A stretch of 64,000 bases of DNA from VRUE01 sp963716245 (GTDB lineage Bacteria > Actinomycetota > Thermoleophilia > Solirubrobacterales > 70-9), in contig OY970300.1 of the NCBI GenBank assembly GCA_963716245.1, positions 1,922,001-1,986,000 of the forward strand. The letters run 5' to 3'. Below the pieces are notes generated by a model, which searched no databases, had not been told where the DNA came from, and saw only the letters and a program-made list of their open reading frames with translations. A program made the position numbers and the translations under genes. Below are positions 45,100 through 55,878 of this stretch, piece by piece (the first letter of the stretch is position 1; the number at the start of each line of letters is the position of its first letter).

Positions 45100-46012
45100 C
45101 CCGCGCGGTAAGGGCCCGCGGTCCTCGCGCGGGCTCGTGGCAGCGAGGTCTCCGGCTCGGCGTGGATCAGCACCTCGGCGCCGCGGGCAGCTCGGCCTCG
45201 ATCGCGGCGCGCATCGCGTGGGCCAGCTCGTGGGCCCGCTCGAGGCTGGTGCCGGAGCGGAACTGGACGTGGAGGTCGATGTAGCGGCGGCTGCCGGCGC
45301 GGCGGGCGCGCAGCTTGTGGTAGCCGGCGACCTCGGCGGTGCGGGCGGCGGCGATCGCCGCCTCGATCCGGTCCATCTCCGCGTCGGGCAGCGCTTCGTC
45401 GACCAGGACGCCGGAGGAGCGCCGCAGGATCCGCGACCCCGGCGACGACGATCGCCGCGGCGACGACGAGCGCGGTGATCGAGTCGAAGGCGACGACGCC
45501 GGTCAGCTCGACCAGCGCGAGCCCGACCAGGACGCCGGCCGAGGTGAGCGCGTCGGTGCGCAGGTGGGCGGCGTCGCCCTCGAGGGCGGGCGACTCGTGC
45601 GCCTTGCGCCTGGCGCGAGAGGACCGTCGAGACGACCAGGTTGGCGACGACCGAGAAGCCCATCACGGCGATCCCGACCCCGAGCGCGTCGACCTCGGCG
45701 CCGATCGACCAGCCGGCGGGTCGCCTCGTAGACGATGATCCCGGCGCCGACCAGGATCAGCATCCCCTCGATCGCCGCCGCCAGGCTCTCGACCTTCTCG
45801 TGGCCGTAGGGGTGGTCGGCGTCGGCCGGCTCGTCGGCCTTGCGGACCGAGACGAAGGCGATCACCGAGGCGATCAGGTCGATCAGCGAGTGGATCGCCT
45901 CGGTGATGATCGCGATCGAGCCGGTGATCGCCCCGGCCGCCAGCTTGATCGCGATCAGGACCGAGTTGGAGGCGATCGAGAGCGCCGCCGCGCCGCTCTT
46001 GGTGCGGATCAT
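45096..46012 (-). pseudogene. Cation diffusion facilitator, frameshifted
   Basis: Across frames: LSIASNSVLIAIKLAAGAIT, GSIAIITEAIHSLIDLIASV (metal site HxxxD), HPYGHEKVESLAAAIEGMLI, VMGFSVVANLVVSTVLSRQA, then DAEMDRIEAAIAAARTAEVA and YIDLHVQFRSGTSLERAHEL from the cytoplasmic domain. CDF proteins export Zn/Fe/Mn by H+ antiport. About four frame changes. The last codons contain a 9-bp-arm hairpin (45099-45134) that could end transcription from both sides. Confidence 0.8.
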
Positions 46013-46610
46013 CGGCCCGCCGGCGCCTCGCCCGCGCTCAGGTGCGCGGCCAGCAGCCGCGCCGCGCGGCCGCGGTGGCTGATCTCGTTCTTCTCCGCCT
46101 GGCTCAGCTCGGACATCGTGCGCGTCGTCGTCGGGGCCGGTGTCGTCGGGGACGAAGGCCGGGTCGTAGCCGAAGCCGCCGCTCGCCGCGCGGCTCGCTC
46201 GATCAGGCGGCCCTCGCAGCGCGCCTCGAAGACGTGCTCGGCGCCGTCGGCCTCGACCAGGGCGAGCGCGCAGACGTAGGCGGCGCGGCGCTCGCCGCCG
46301 GCCGCCGCGACCTCGCGCAGCAGCTTCGTCGAGGTTCTCCTCGTCGCTCGCGCCCTCGCCGCCGTAGCGGGCGGAGTGGATCCCGGGCCGCCCGCCGAGC
46401 GCCGCGCGCCTCGATGCCCGGAGTCGTCGGCGATCGCGGCCTCGCCGGTCGCCGCGTGCGCGGCCCGCGCCTTGTCAGCGCGATCGCGGCGAAGCTGTCG
46501 CCGTCCTCGGGCGGCAGCTCGACGCCCTCCGGCAGCGGCTCCAGCTCGACCTCGGGCAGCAGCTCGCGCAGCTCGCGCAGCTTGTGCTTGTTGCCGGTGG
46601 CGAAGATCAA
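46009..46610 (-). pseudogene. rdgB: XTP/dITP pyrophosphatase, frameshifted
   Basis: Across frames: LIFATGNKHKLRELRELLPE, GDSFAAIALTKARAAHAATG, AAIADDSG, AAYVCALALVEADGAEHVFE, ARCEGRL, MSELSQAEKNEISHRGRAAR. Ham1/RdgB hydrolyses non-canonical purine NTPs. TTG 46610 overlaps the rph stop; rph-rdgB is a common pair. Several indels. Confidence 0.85.
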
Positions 46611-47337
46611 GCTTCCGGCGACCCGCTCCTGCACCTGCGCGCAGCCGCGAGATCCCCACCTCGGCGAGGCCGAGCAGCTCGTCGAGCGAGGCGCGAGAGA
46701 GCGGCGTGCGCTCCGCCGTCGCCTGGACCTCGACCAGGCCGCCCTCGCCGGTCATCACCACGTTGGCGTCGACCTCGGCGCGGGAGTCCTCGCGCGTAGT
46801 CGAGGTCGCAGAGGGCCCGCCCGTCGACCATGCCGACGCTGACCGCCGCCACCGAGCCGGTCAGCGGCATCGCCTCGATCTTCTTCGCGTCGACCAGCTT
46901 CTGCAGCGCCAGGCGCAGGGCGACGTAGCCGCCGGTGATCGCCGCGCAGCGGGTGCCGCCGTCGGCCTGCGAGCACGTCGCAGTCGACGTAGACGCTGCG
47001 CTCGCCGAGCGCCTCGAAGTCGACGACGACGCGCAGCGAGCGGCCGATCAGGCGCTGGATCTCGACCCCGCGCCCGTCCTGGCTGCCGCGCGAGAGTCGC
47101 GCGCCTTGCGCTCGCCGGTCGAGGCGGGCAGCATCGCGTACTCGGCGGTCACCCAGCCTTTGCCGCGGCCCTCCATCCAGCTCGGCACCGAGTCGCTGAC
47201 CGAGGCGGTGCAGATCACCCGCGTCTCGCCGAGCGAGATCAGCGCCGAGCCGTCGGCGGTGCGCGACGAATCCGGGATCGATCGTCGACCGGCCGGATGT
47301 CGGCCGGCGCGCGGTCATAGCTGCGCGAGGCTGGCAT
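46607..47337 (-). pseudogene. rph: RNase PH, frameshifted
   Basis: Across frames from ATG 47337: SALISLGETRVICTASVSDS, VPSWMEGRGKGWVTAEYAML, PASTGERKARDSR, RLIGRSLRVVVDFEALGERS, VYVDCDVL, AITGGYVALRLALQKLVDAK, PLTGSVAAVSVGMVDGRALC and VVMTGEGGLVEVQATAERTP. It trims tRNA 3' ends with phosphate. Start overlaps the end of the PIN gene. About five indels. Confidence 0.85.
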
Positions 47338-47795
47338 CGCGCGAGTCTGTCACGCGGCGCGGCCAGGAGACGGCGCCGTCGGGCTCCGGCACGACACGCA
47401 GGCCGCGCTGCAGCGAAGTGGGAGTCGAGGGCGAAGGCCTCGCCACCTCCGTCGCGCTCGATCAGGGCAAAGGAGGTCGCGTCGACGTAGCTCCAGCGCT
47501 TGTCGCGATGCCGCTCGAGGATCTCCCAGGCCTCGTCCTCGACCGTGGGCTCGACGCGCACCAGCTCGATCGCCGCGCCGGCGCGGAAGCGCCTGCCCCC
47601 ACTCGATCGCCTCCTCGCGGCCCGACCCGGACCAGCAGCGCCGTGTAGGTCTCGGCGAAGACGTAGTTCGAGGTGAAGAGCGCCGCGCCCTCGGAGATCG
47701 AGGCGCGCGAGCGCCGCCCGGGCCCGCTCGTGCTCGGCCTCCGACCCGTTGCGCAGCGCGACGAAGGCGCTGGTGTCGACGAACACCGACCTCAT
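47315..47795 (-). pseudogene. PIN-domain RNase (toxin type), frameshifted
   Basis: From ATG 47795: MRSVFVDTSAFVALRNGSEA, later AIELVRVEPTVEDEAWEILE, RHRDKRWSYVDATSFALIER and AFALDSHFAAAG. The acidic residues of PIN nucleases (VDTSAF, YVDATSF, DSHF) are present. The middle is shifted. Overlaps the RHH antitoxin upstream and rph downstream. VapC-like by position. Confidence 0.75.
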
Positions 47796-48035
47796 CGACC
47801 CGTAGACGTCGCTGTCCAGCGTCTCGACACTGGTCGCCCTCAAGCCCTTTGCCCGGGCGCTCTCGTCGACCAGGAAGCGGAGCAGCGGAGTCGGCGGCCG
47901 GATCGGCGAGCCGAGCACGCTCGGTGTCGATCAGCTCCGCGCACCACGGCGGCGATGCTGCCCGAACCGCCGGCTCGCTGCTTCAGCCAGTCGATATTGG
48001 CCGTCGTCCAGATATAGCTGGGTTCGATGCTTCAT
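47792..48035 (-). pseudogene. Ribbon-helix-helix antitoxin, frameshifted
   Basis: ATG 48035: MKHRTQLYLDDGQYRLAEAA gives the RHH beta-strand (RTQLYLDD); the following helices and the tail LLRFLVDESARAKGLRATSV appear in another frame leading into the PIN start. A VapB/CopG-type antitoxin for the downstream PIN nuclease is the likely role. End coordinate approximate. Confidence 0.6.
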
Positions 48036-48050
48036 GCTGGAATACAGCAT
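48034..48050 (+). promoter_or_regulatory. Palindrome over the antitoxin start codon
   Basis: ATGCTG-GAATA-CAGCAT is a perfect 6-bp inverted repeat on the start codon of the RHH gene. RHH antitoxins usually repress their own promoter through such sites; inferred operator. Confidence 0.45.
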
Positions 48051-48128
48051 ACGGCGCGATATCGGGCGGAAAAACGAGCTGGGCAGGAGTTGCGACGGCT
48101 CGCGCCGCGAGCCGCCCCTCATGAACTC

Positions 48129-48379
48129 TCATTTGAACGTCACCTTGTCGACCGCCTCCTTGATCTTGTTGACGATCACGCCGGCCAGCTCGGTCCCCTG
48201 TTTGCCGTTGAAGCCTTTCATCGCCGCGACCATCCCCACCATCAGCAGCGAGACGAGCAGGATCAGGCCGACGTACTCGACCGTCCCCTGCCCCCGCTCG
48301 CCCCTCGGCCAGGGCGCGGATCGCCCGCACCCGCTGGACGATGCGCGGCGTGCGCGTAGCCCATCAGCACGTAGATCAT
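48129..48379 (-). pseudogene. Flp/Fap-type pilin, frameshifted
   Basis: ATG 48379 with AAAGGAGG six bases ahead. Across frames: MIYVLMGYARTPRIVQRV, then GQGTVEYVGLILLVSLLMVG and MVAAMKGFNGKQGTELAGVI, ending VDKVTFK. The GQGTVEY stretch and following hydrophobic helix are those of Flp-type pilins processed by TadV-like peptidases. Tad assembly genes are not in the window. Confidence 0.7.
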
Positions 48380-48521
48380 CGATGCCTCCTTTCGCGGTTT
48401 GACCGCATGCTCGAGAGGCCGCGCGTCACCGATCTAGACGCGAATGTGCCAATTTCGCGGCCGGCAATGTGAAAAGTCCGAGACACGAGGCCGCGGAGCC
48501 TGCGGATACGCTCAGCGCGCC

Positions 48522-49463
48522 ATGCGGGTGCTGGTCGTCACCAACTTCGAGCCGGACGCCTCGGCGCCCCAGCGGGGGCGCTGGGTGCGCGACCAGGTCG
48601 AGGAGATCCGCCGCCGCGGGGTCGAGGTCGAGGTGTTCGGCTTCCCGCCCGGCTCCAGCCACTACATGCCGGCGACCCTGCGCCTGCGCCGGCTGCTGCG
48701 CGAGCGAGCGCTTCGACCTCGTCCACGTCCACTACGGGCTGACCGCCTGGTGCGCGCTGCTGGCCGGGGCCCGGCCGCTGGTCGTCAGCTTCCACGGCAC
48801 CGACGTCCGCCACCCGGTGGTCGGGCCGATGTCGCGGCGGCTCGCCCGGCGGCGTCGACCTCGTCGCCGGCGTCTCGCGCGCCCTGTTCGCGCCGGAGGC
48901 GGCCGGCCCGGGGCTGCCGCGCCTGCCGGGCTCGGCGGTGCTGCCCTGCGGTCCCGACCTGAGCGCTTCCGCCCGATCCCCCGCGGCGAGGCGCGGCGCG
49001 AGCCTCGGCCTCGACCCCGACGGCCGCTACCTGCTCTTCCCCGCCAACCCGGCCCGCCCGGAGAAGCGCTCCGACCGGGCCGCCGAGCTGGCCGCGGCCT
49101 GCGGCGCCGAGCTGCTCAGCGGCGGCTCGATCGAGCCCGACGAGATGCCGCTCTGGGTCAACGCCGCCAACGCCGTCCTGGTCACCTCCGACTACGAGGG
49201 CTTCGGCCTCGTCTGCGTCGAGGCGCTCGCCTGCGACGTGCCGGTCCTCTCGACTCCGGTCGGGATCGCGCCCTTCGCCCTCGCCGGAGTCGCGGCGCCC
49301 TCTGCGCGCCCTTCGACGTCGCCACCTGGGCGGCCGCCGCCGCCCCCACCTCGACGCTGCCGACCCGCGCGTCGAGGGCGCCGCCCGCGCGGCGTCGCTG
49401 TCCGCGGCGCGGATGGCCGAGCGGACGATCGAGGCCTACCGCGACGTCCTCGCTGCCGCGTAA
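48522..49463 (+). pseudogene. GT4-like glycosyltransferase, frameshifted
   Basis: From ATG 48522: MRVLVVTNFEPDASAPQRGR, WVRDQVEEIRRRGVEVEVFG, FDLVHVHYGLTAWCALLAGA, RPLVVSFHGTDVRHPVVGPM, GRYLLFPANPARPEKRSDRA, AANAVLVTSDYEGFGLVCVE, ALACDVPVLSTPVGIAPFAL. Short GT-B member (about 310 residues). Indels near 48706, 48846, 48956, 49290 and 49345. Promoter side: 140 bases to the divergent pilin gene. Confidence 0.8.
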
Positions 49464-49476
49464 TAGATTGACCTCG

Positions 49477-49947
49477 ATGAGCGCGAACGGGCGAGCCGGG
49501 CAGCGAGGACCTGAGGGCGCAGGTCGAGGCGGCCGAGCGCCGGCTGGGCGAGGCAGCCGAGGCGGCCGCCGCCGCCGAGGAGCGCGCCGACCGCCGAGAT
49601 CGGGCGCTCGAAGCGGACCTGGAGCGGGAGCGACAGGAGCGGCCGAGGAGCTCGAGCAGCGCACGCGCGCACACCGAGGCTCTGGAGAAACTGCGCCGCG
49701 AGCCACGACGAGGAGCTGCGCCGCGAGCGCGACCGCCAAGGAGCGGGCGATCGCCGCCGCCGAGGCCCGGCTCGCCGAGATCGAGGCACAGGCCGAGGCG
49801 GCCGAGAAGCGGGTCGAGGAGGCGGAGCGGCGTGCCGCCGGCGCGGAGGGCACGAACGCCGACGCCGAGGCGCGCGCCCGCGAAGCGGCCGCGGCCTGGC
49901 TGCGCGGTCAGGTCGAGGCGATCCGGCGAGAGGCGGGGCGGCGATAG
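49477..49947 (+). pseudogene. Coiled-coil protein, frameshifted
   Basis: ATG 49477 (MSANG); the corrected reading is almost entirely a Glu/Arg/Ala heptad coil: EDLRAQVEAAERRLGEAAEA, AEARLAEIEAQAEAAEKRVE, EARAREAAAAWLRGQVEAIR. No domain recognised. Starts 13 bases after the glycosyltransferase and runs to nadB. Five or more indels. Confidence 0.55.
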
Positions 49948-51453
49948 CGGCAACCAGCCGAGTGCGACGTCGCCGTCGTCGGCGGCGGCGCGGCCGGGCT
50001 GTGGACGGCGCTGCGCGCCGCCGAGCTCGGCGGCGAGTCTGCCTGGTCTCCCGCACCCCGCTCTCCCAGAGCGCCAGCTTCTGGGCCCAGGGCGGCCTGG
50101 CGGCGGCGCTGGAGCCGGGCGACTCGCCCGCCAGCCACGCCGCCGACACGATCGCCGCCGGGCGGGGCCTCTGCCGGCCCGTCGGCCGTCGAGGCGCTGA
50201 CCGAGGAGGCGCCGGCGGCGGTGCGCGAGCTGCGCGAGCGCGGGCGTCGCCTTCGACCTCGACCCCGACGGCGAGCTGGCGCTCGGCCTCGAGGGCGGCC
50301 ACACCCGGCGGCGCATCGTCCACGCCGGCGGCAGCCAGACCGGCCACGAGATCACCTCGAAGCTGGCGGCGATGGTCGCCGCCGAGCCGCGAATCGCGGT
50401 CTGCGAGAGCACCTCCGCCGTGGCGCTGTGGAGCGACGGCGAGCGCTGCCACGGCGTGCTGACCGACGCCGGCCCGATCGCGGCGGCGGCGACCGTGCTC
50501 GCGACCGGCGGCGCCGCGGCGCTCTGGCGGCGGACCACCAACCCCTGGGGCGCGATCGGCGCCGGGCCGACGCTGGCGAGCGCCGCGGGCGCCGACCTGG
50601 CCGACCTCGAGTTCTGCCAGTTCCACCCGACCGCGCTGGCGCTGCCGGGCACGCGCTTCGACGGCACGCTGATCACCGAGGCGGTCCGCGGCGAGGGCGC
50701 GACCCTGCTCGACGCCTCCGGGCGGCGCTTCACCGACGAGCTGGCGCCCCGCGACGCGGTCACCGCGGCGATCCTCGACCGCATCGAGGCCGACGGCGTC
50801 GCCAGCGTCCGGCTCGACCTGCGCGAGCATCGACCCGGGCCGCTTCCCGAACGTCTTCGAGTCGCTGGCCGAGGCCGGGCTCGACCCGCGCTCGCGAGCC
50901 GGTGCCGGTCGCCCCCGCCGCCCACTACACGATGGGCGGGATCGCCGTCGACCTCGACGGCCGCTCCTCGCTGCCCGGCCTCTACGCGGTCGGCGAGTGC
51001 TCCTGCACCGGCCTGCACGGCGCCAACCGGCTCGCCTCCAACTCGCTCAGCGAGTGCTTCGTCTTCGGCAGCCGCGCCGCCCGCGCCGCGCTGGCGGAGA
51101 GCCGCGCCGGCCAGCCGTCCCGCGCCTCCGGGGTGGCGCTTTCGAGCCGCCGACCGAAGCGACCCGCGACGCCGTCTGGCGCCTCGCCGGCCCGGTGCGC
51201 CGGCCCGAGCAGCTGCGCGAGCTGCGCGACGAACCCGTACCCGCTCGCGGCCGCGATCGCGACCTGCGCCCTGGAGCGCGAGGAGTCGCGCGGCGGCCAC
51301 CTGCGCGCCGACTGCCCCGGCCTCGACCCCGAGCTCGACGGCATCCACATCGTCCTCGGCCCGACGGGCGACCCGGCGCGAGCGCTGGCGCTGACCGACC
51401 TGAGTCGCGCTGATCACCGGATAGCGACCTGTCGAACGGCCGCGCGCCGTTAG
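49948..51453 (+). pseudogene. nadB: L-aspartate oxidase, frameshifted
   Basis: FAD fold across frames: CDVAVVGGGAAGLWTALRAA, SFWAQGGLAAALEPGDSPAS, RRRIVHAGGSQTGHEITSKL, VLATGGAAALWRRTTNPWGA, EFCQFHPTALALPGTRFDGT, LITEAVRGEGATLLDASGRR, HYTMGGIAVDLDGRSSLPGL and SCTGLHGANRLASNSLSECF. First step of NAD synthesis from aspartate. Start codon unclear and C-terminus approximate. nadA/nadC are not in the window. Confidence 0.82.
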
Positions 51454-51463
51454 CGTCACCGGC

Positions 51464-53474
51464 GTGCTGCTCGGCGTCGACGTAGGCGGGACCTTCACCG
51501 ACGCCGTCCTCTTCGACGGCGAGGCGGTGCACACGGCGAAGCTGCCGACGACGCCGCACGATCAGTCGCGGCGGTGATCGGCGCGGTCGAGGAGGTGCTG
51601 CGCCGGGCCGGCGCCGACGCCGGCGAGGTCGAGGCCTTCGCGCACGGGATGACGGTCGGGACCAACGCGCTGCTCGAGGAACGCGGCGCCCGCACCGCGC
51701 TGATCGCCACCCGCGGCTTCGCCGACCTGCTCGAGATCGGCCGCCAGGACCGCCCCGACCTCTACCGCCTCTGCGCGCCGAAGCCGGCGCCGCTGGTCGA
51801 GTCCGAGCTGCGCTTCGAGGCGACCGAGCGGATCGGGCCCAGAGGGGATCGTCGAGCCGCTCGAGCCGAAGAGAGCCGCAGCGGCTCGCCGAGCTGGTCC
51901 GCGCGAGCGGCGCCGAGTCGGTCGCGGTCTGCCTGCTCTTCTCCTACCTCGACCCCTCGCACGAGCGCGCGCATCGCCGAGCGGCTGCGCCGGGAGCTGC
52001 CGGGCGTCCACGTCTCCGCCTCGCACGAGGTGCTGCCGCGTTTCCGCGAGTACGAGCGCTGCTCGACCACTGCGATCGACGCCTACCTCTCCCCCTGCTC
52101 GGCCGCTACCTGGCGCGGCTCGGCGAGTCGGCCGCGCGACGGCAGGGCTGCCGCGAGCCGGTGGTGATGCAGTCCTCCGGCGGCGTCGCGACCGCCGAGG
52201 AGGCGGCCCGGGCGGGGGCCTGGAGCGTGCTCTCCGGCCCGGCAGGCGGCGCGGTCGGCGCCGGCCTCCTCGCCCGGGCCTGCGGCGACGGCAACGCGAT
52301 CGGCCTCGACATGGGCGGCACCTCCTGCGACGTCTGCGTGGTCGAGGACGGGCGAGGTGCGCCGCACCGACTCGCGCCGGATCGGCGGCCGCGTCGATCC
52401 AGCTGCCGATGGTCGACGTGCACACGGTCGGCGCCGGCGGCGGCTCGATCGGCTGGCGCGACGCCGGCGGCGCGCTGCGCGTCGGCCCGCGCTCGGCCGG
52501 CGCCGATCCCGGCCCGGCCTGCTACGGGCGCGGCGGCGCCGAGCCGACTGTCACCGACGCCAACCTGCTGCTCGGCTGCCTCGCGCCGCGACTCGAGCCT
52601 GGCCGGCGGCGTCGCGCTCGACGCGCGACGCGGCCGCAGGCCGCGATCGGGCGACCTCGCCGAGGTCGCTCGGCCTCGGCGAGCTGGAGACCGCCGAGGG
52701 GATCGTGCGGGTCGCCAACCAGGAGATGGTGCGGGCGCTGCGCGTCGTCACGGTCGAGCGCGGCGTCGACCCGCGCCGCTTCGCGCTGCTGCCGTTCGGC
52801 GGCGCCGGGCCGATGCACGCCGCCGCGATCGCCGCCGAGCTCGGCATCGAGCGCATCCTCTGCCCGCGGGCCGGGCGGCGTGCTCTCGGCGCTCGGCCTC
52901 TGCGCCTCCGACCGCCGCCGCGACACCGCCCGCACCGTGATGCTGCGCGGCGCCGACTTCGACGCGGAGCGGATCGCCGCCGAGGTCGAGGAGCTGGCCG
53001 CGCGACTGGACGGCGAGGCCTCGCGGGAGGCCGAGCCCGAGGTCGATCTACGAGATGCGCTACGCGCGGCCAGGCCTTCGAGCTGCCGGTGCCGGGACCG
53101 CCCAGTCCCGACCCAGCCGACCTGGCCGAGCGCTTCGAGCAGGCGCACGAGGAGCGCTACGGCTACCGCGATCCCGAGGGCGAGGTCGTGCTCGTCCACA
53201 TCCGCCTGGCGCTGGTCGCCGCCGGGCCGAAGCCGCGGCTCGCGCGGCGGCCGCCGAGCGACTGCTCGAGGAGGGCGCGCGCCAGGTGCGCTTCGACGGC
53301 GAGTGGGTCGAGACGCCGGTCCTGCGCGGCGAGCCCGCCGCCGGCTTCGCGGCCGAGGGCCCGCGCGTCTTCGAGCTGCCCGAGGCGACCTTCGTCGTGC
53401 CGCCCGGCTGGCGCGCCGGGTCGACGAGGCCGGCACGATCGACGCCGAGCAGGCGACTGCAGCCCGATGGGTAG
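51464..53474 (+). pseudogene. Hydantoinase/oxoprolinase subunit A, frameshifted
   Basis: GTG 51464: LLGVDVGGTFTDAVLFDGEA, AHGMTVGTNALLEERGARTA, LIATRGFADLLEIGRQDRPD, VVMQSSGGVATAEEAARAGA, GLDMGGTSCDVCVVEDG, MVDVHTVGAGGGSIGWRDAG, PGPACYGRGGAEPTVTDANL and LLPFGGAGPMHAAAIAAELG. ATP-dependent hydantoinase or 5-oxoprolinase HyuA-like; substrate not determinable. Its stop overlaps the hyuB ATG. About ten indels. Confidence 0.85.
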
Positions 53475-55011
53475 CTACCGGCACGTCGAGGCGGCCGTGA
53501 GCCTCGATCCCGTCACCCTGCAGGTGATGGTCGGCGGGCTGCGCGCGGCCTGCGAGGAGATGGGCGCGGCGCTGATCCGCTCCGCCTACTCGGCCAACAT
53601 CAAGGAGCGCCACGACTGCTCGACCGCGCTCTTCGACGCCCGCGGCGAGCTGGTCGATGCAGGCCGAGCACATCCCCGTCCACCTCGGCTCGATGCCGGA
53701 CGCGGTCGCCGCCGTGCTCGACGAGGAGCAGCGGCCCGGCGACGCCTGGATCCTCAACGACCCCTACCGCGGCGGCACCCACCTGCCCGACATCACCCTG
53801 ATCTCGCCGGTCTTCGTCGAGGGCGTCGCTGCTCGGCTTCGCCGCCTGCCGCGCCCACCACGCCGACATCGGCGGGCCGACGCCCGGCGGGATGCCGGCC
53901 GACTCGCGGGCCCTCGAGGAGGAGGGCGTGGTGATCCCGCCCACCCGGGTCGAGGACGGCGATGCTGGCGGAGCTCGCCGGCGCAGATGCGCTCTCCCGA
54001 CCAGCGCCTCGCCGACCTGCGCGCCCAGCGCGCCGCCAACCGGATCGGCGAGCTGCGCCTCGCGCGAGCTGGCCGAGCGCCACGGGCTCGACCGGCTGCG
54101 CGCCGGCATGGACGAGATCCTCGCCTACGCCGAGCGCCGCACCCGCGCCGCGCTGGCGGCGCTGCCCGACGGGACCTACGAGGCCGAGGACGTGCTCGAG
54201 GACGACGCCGGCGGCGAGCCGCGCGACGTCGTCCTGCGGGTCGCGGCGACGATCGCGGGCGACCGCCTCACGCTCGACTTCGCCGGCACCGACCCGCAGG
54301 TCGAGGGCAACCTCAACTGCCCGCTCTCGGTGACGAAGTCGGCCGCGTTCTTCGCCGTTCGCGTGCTGACCGACCCCGACGCGCCGCCCTCCGCCGGCGC
54401 CTACCGGCCGATCGAGGTGGTCGCGCCCGAGGGCTGCCTGCTCAACGCCCGCTTCCCGGCCGCCGTCGCGGCCGGCAACGTCGAGACCTCGAGCCGGGTC
54501 GCCGACCTGGTGATCGCCGCGCTCGGCGGCGCCGCGCCGGTCCCCGCCCAGGGCCAGGGGACGATGAACAACCTGACCCTCGCCAACGAGGGCTTCACCT
54601 ACTACGAGACGATCGGCGGCGGCCAGGGCGCCTGCCCCGACGCCGACGGGCCGAGCGCGATCCACGTCGCGATGTCGAACACGCTCAACACGCCGGTCGA
54701 GGCGCTGGAGACCGAGTTCCCGCTGCGGGTGCGCGAGCTGGCGCTGCGCCGCGGCAGCGGCGGCGAGGGCGGCAGCGCGGCGGCGAGGAATCGTGCGCGA
54801 GATCGAGGCGCTGGCGCCGATGCGCTACACGCTGATCGGCGAGCGCCGCCGCCACGCGCCGCGCGGCCGCGACGGCGGCGCGGACGGCGCCCCGGGGCGC
54901 AATCTGCTCAACGGCGAGCCGCTGCCGAGCAAGGCCGAAGGGGAGCTGCGGCGCGGCGACAGGCTGCGGATCGAGACCCCCGGAGGCGGCGGCACTCGGC
55001 GAAATCCCTGA
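53467..55011 (+). pseudogene. Hydantoinase/oxoprolinase subunit B, frameshifted
   Basis: ATG 53467 or GTG 53497 (VSLDPVTLQVMVGGLRAACE): EEMGAALIRSAYSANIKERH, DCSTALFDARGELV, GDAWILNDPYRGGTHLPDIT, GNLNCPLSVTKSAAFFAVRV, AAGNVETSSRVADLVIAALG, GTMNNLTLANEGFTYYETIG and SNTLNTPVEALETEFPLRVR. Partner of the A subunit. About seven indels. Confidence 0.85.
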
Positions 55012-55146
55012 ATCGTCGCGAAATATTTGCGTTTTCGCCCTCCTCGTCTAGAATGCCCGGCTTTGGCGGGGCTTCCGCCCTGACAGGGTCCGAGGCGCCA
55101 CCTCCCCAGTCGCAGAGTCCCACCACCTTCTCAGGTACAGATTCAT

Positions 55147-55776
55147 ATGCCGATCGCGTTAAAGGAATGGGCAGTAACCGTGCGCGCCCTCGCTGAGGGC
55201 GAGCAGCTGCTGACCCTGCGCAAGGGCGGCATCCGCGAGGAGAACAAGCACTTCGAGCTCGAGCACGAGCGGTTCTTCCTCTACCCGACCTTCGACCACC
55301 AGCGGAACAACCTGGTCCGCGAGTCGCACCACCCGGAGCTGCGCCGCGCCCTCGAGGAGGGCGTCTGGCCCGACGAGGAGCCGCCGCCGCGGGCGCTGCT
55401 CCAGGACGGCGGCATCCCGCAGCCCGATCGCGTGCGGCTGCGCTGCTGGGCCGAGGTGACCGACCACGTGACGATCACCAACCCGCGCGTGGTCGACGAG
55501 CTCTCCCCCTTCTACGTCTGGACGCCCGACTACGCCGAGAAGCGGCTCAACTGGAAGCGGCGGCACCCGCTGCACATCCTGCTGCTGCGGGTCCACCGCA
55601 TCCCGCGCCCGGTCACCGTGCGCGTCCGCGAGGAGTACCACGGCTGCCGCTCCTGGGTCGAGATCGACCGCGACCTGCCCTTCGAGGGCACCCCCGTCAT
55701 GGCCGACGAGGAGTTCGACCGCGCTCGTTCCGAGATCCACTCGCTCTGCACCGCCGCAGAGCCCGCGCTGGTCTAA
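55147..55776 (+). CDS. DUF1802-family protein
   Basis: 209 residues, intact: LKEWAVTVRALAEGEQLLTL, RKGGIREENKHFELEHERFF, LYPTFDHQRNNLVRESHHPE, FYVWTPDYAEKRLNWKRRHP. DUF1802 proteins are uncharacterised, widespread soluble proteins. A 135-base gap with no feature precedes it. Confidence 0.8.
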   Translation: MPIALKEWAVTVRALAEGEQLLTLRKGGIREENKHFELEHERFFLYPTFDHQRNNLVRESHHPELRRALEEGVWPDEEPPPRALLQDGGIPQPDRVRLRCWAEVTDHVTITNPRVVDELSPFYVWTPDYAEKRLNWKRRHPLHILLLRVHRIPRPVTVRVREEYHGCRSWVEIDRDLPFEGTPVMADEEFDRARSEIHSLCTAAEPALV

Positions 55777-55783
55777 GGCCGCC

Positions 55784-55857
55784 TGGCCAAGCAGATCGAG
55801 GAACTCGCGCTGCGCGTGCAGCGCTCGCTTCGTCGCTCGAGCGTCCTTGCACGCGAG
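55784..55857 (+). repeat. Dispersed intergenic repeat, copy A
   Basis: Begins TGGCCAAGCAGATC and ends TTGCACGCGAG; the first 32 bases agree with 57280-57311 at all but one position, the rest with gaps. Lies between DUF1802 and the next gene. Both copies can be read as the same short peptide on the minus strand (REFLDLLG), which I treat as chance coding in a repeat. Confidence 0.55.
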
Positions 55858-55878
55858 ACAGGAGCGTAGGCTCGGCCC

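Noticed and set aside
45099..45134. GC-rich hairpin as a stand-alone terminator
   Set aside because: It lies inside the last codons of the CDF gene and has no T-run, so I only mention it there.
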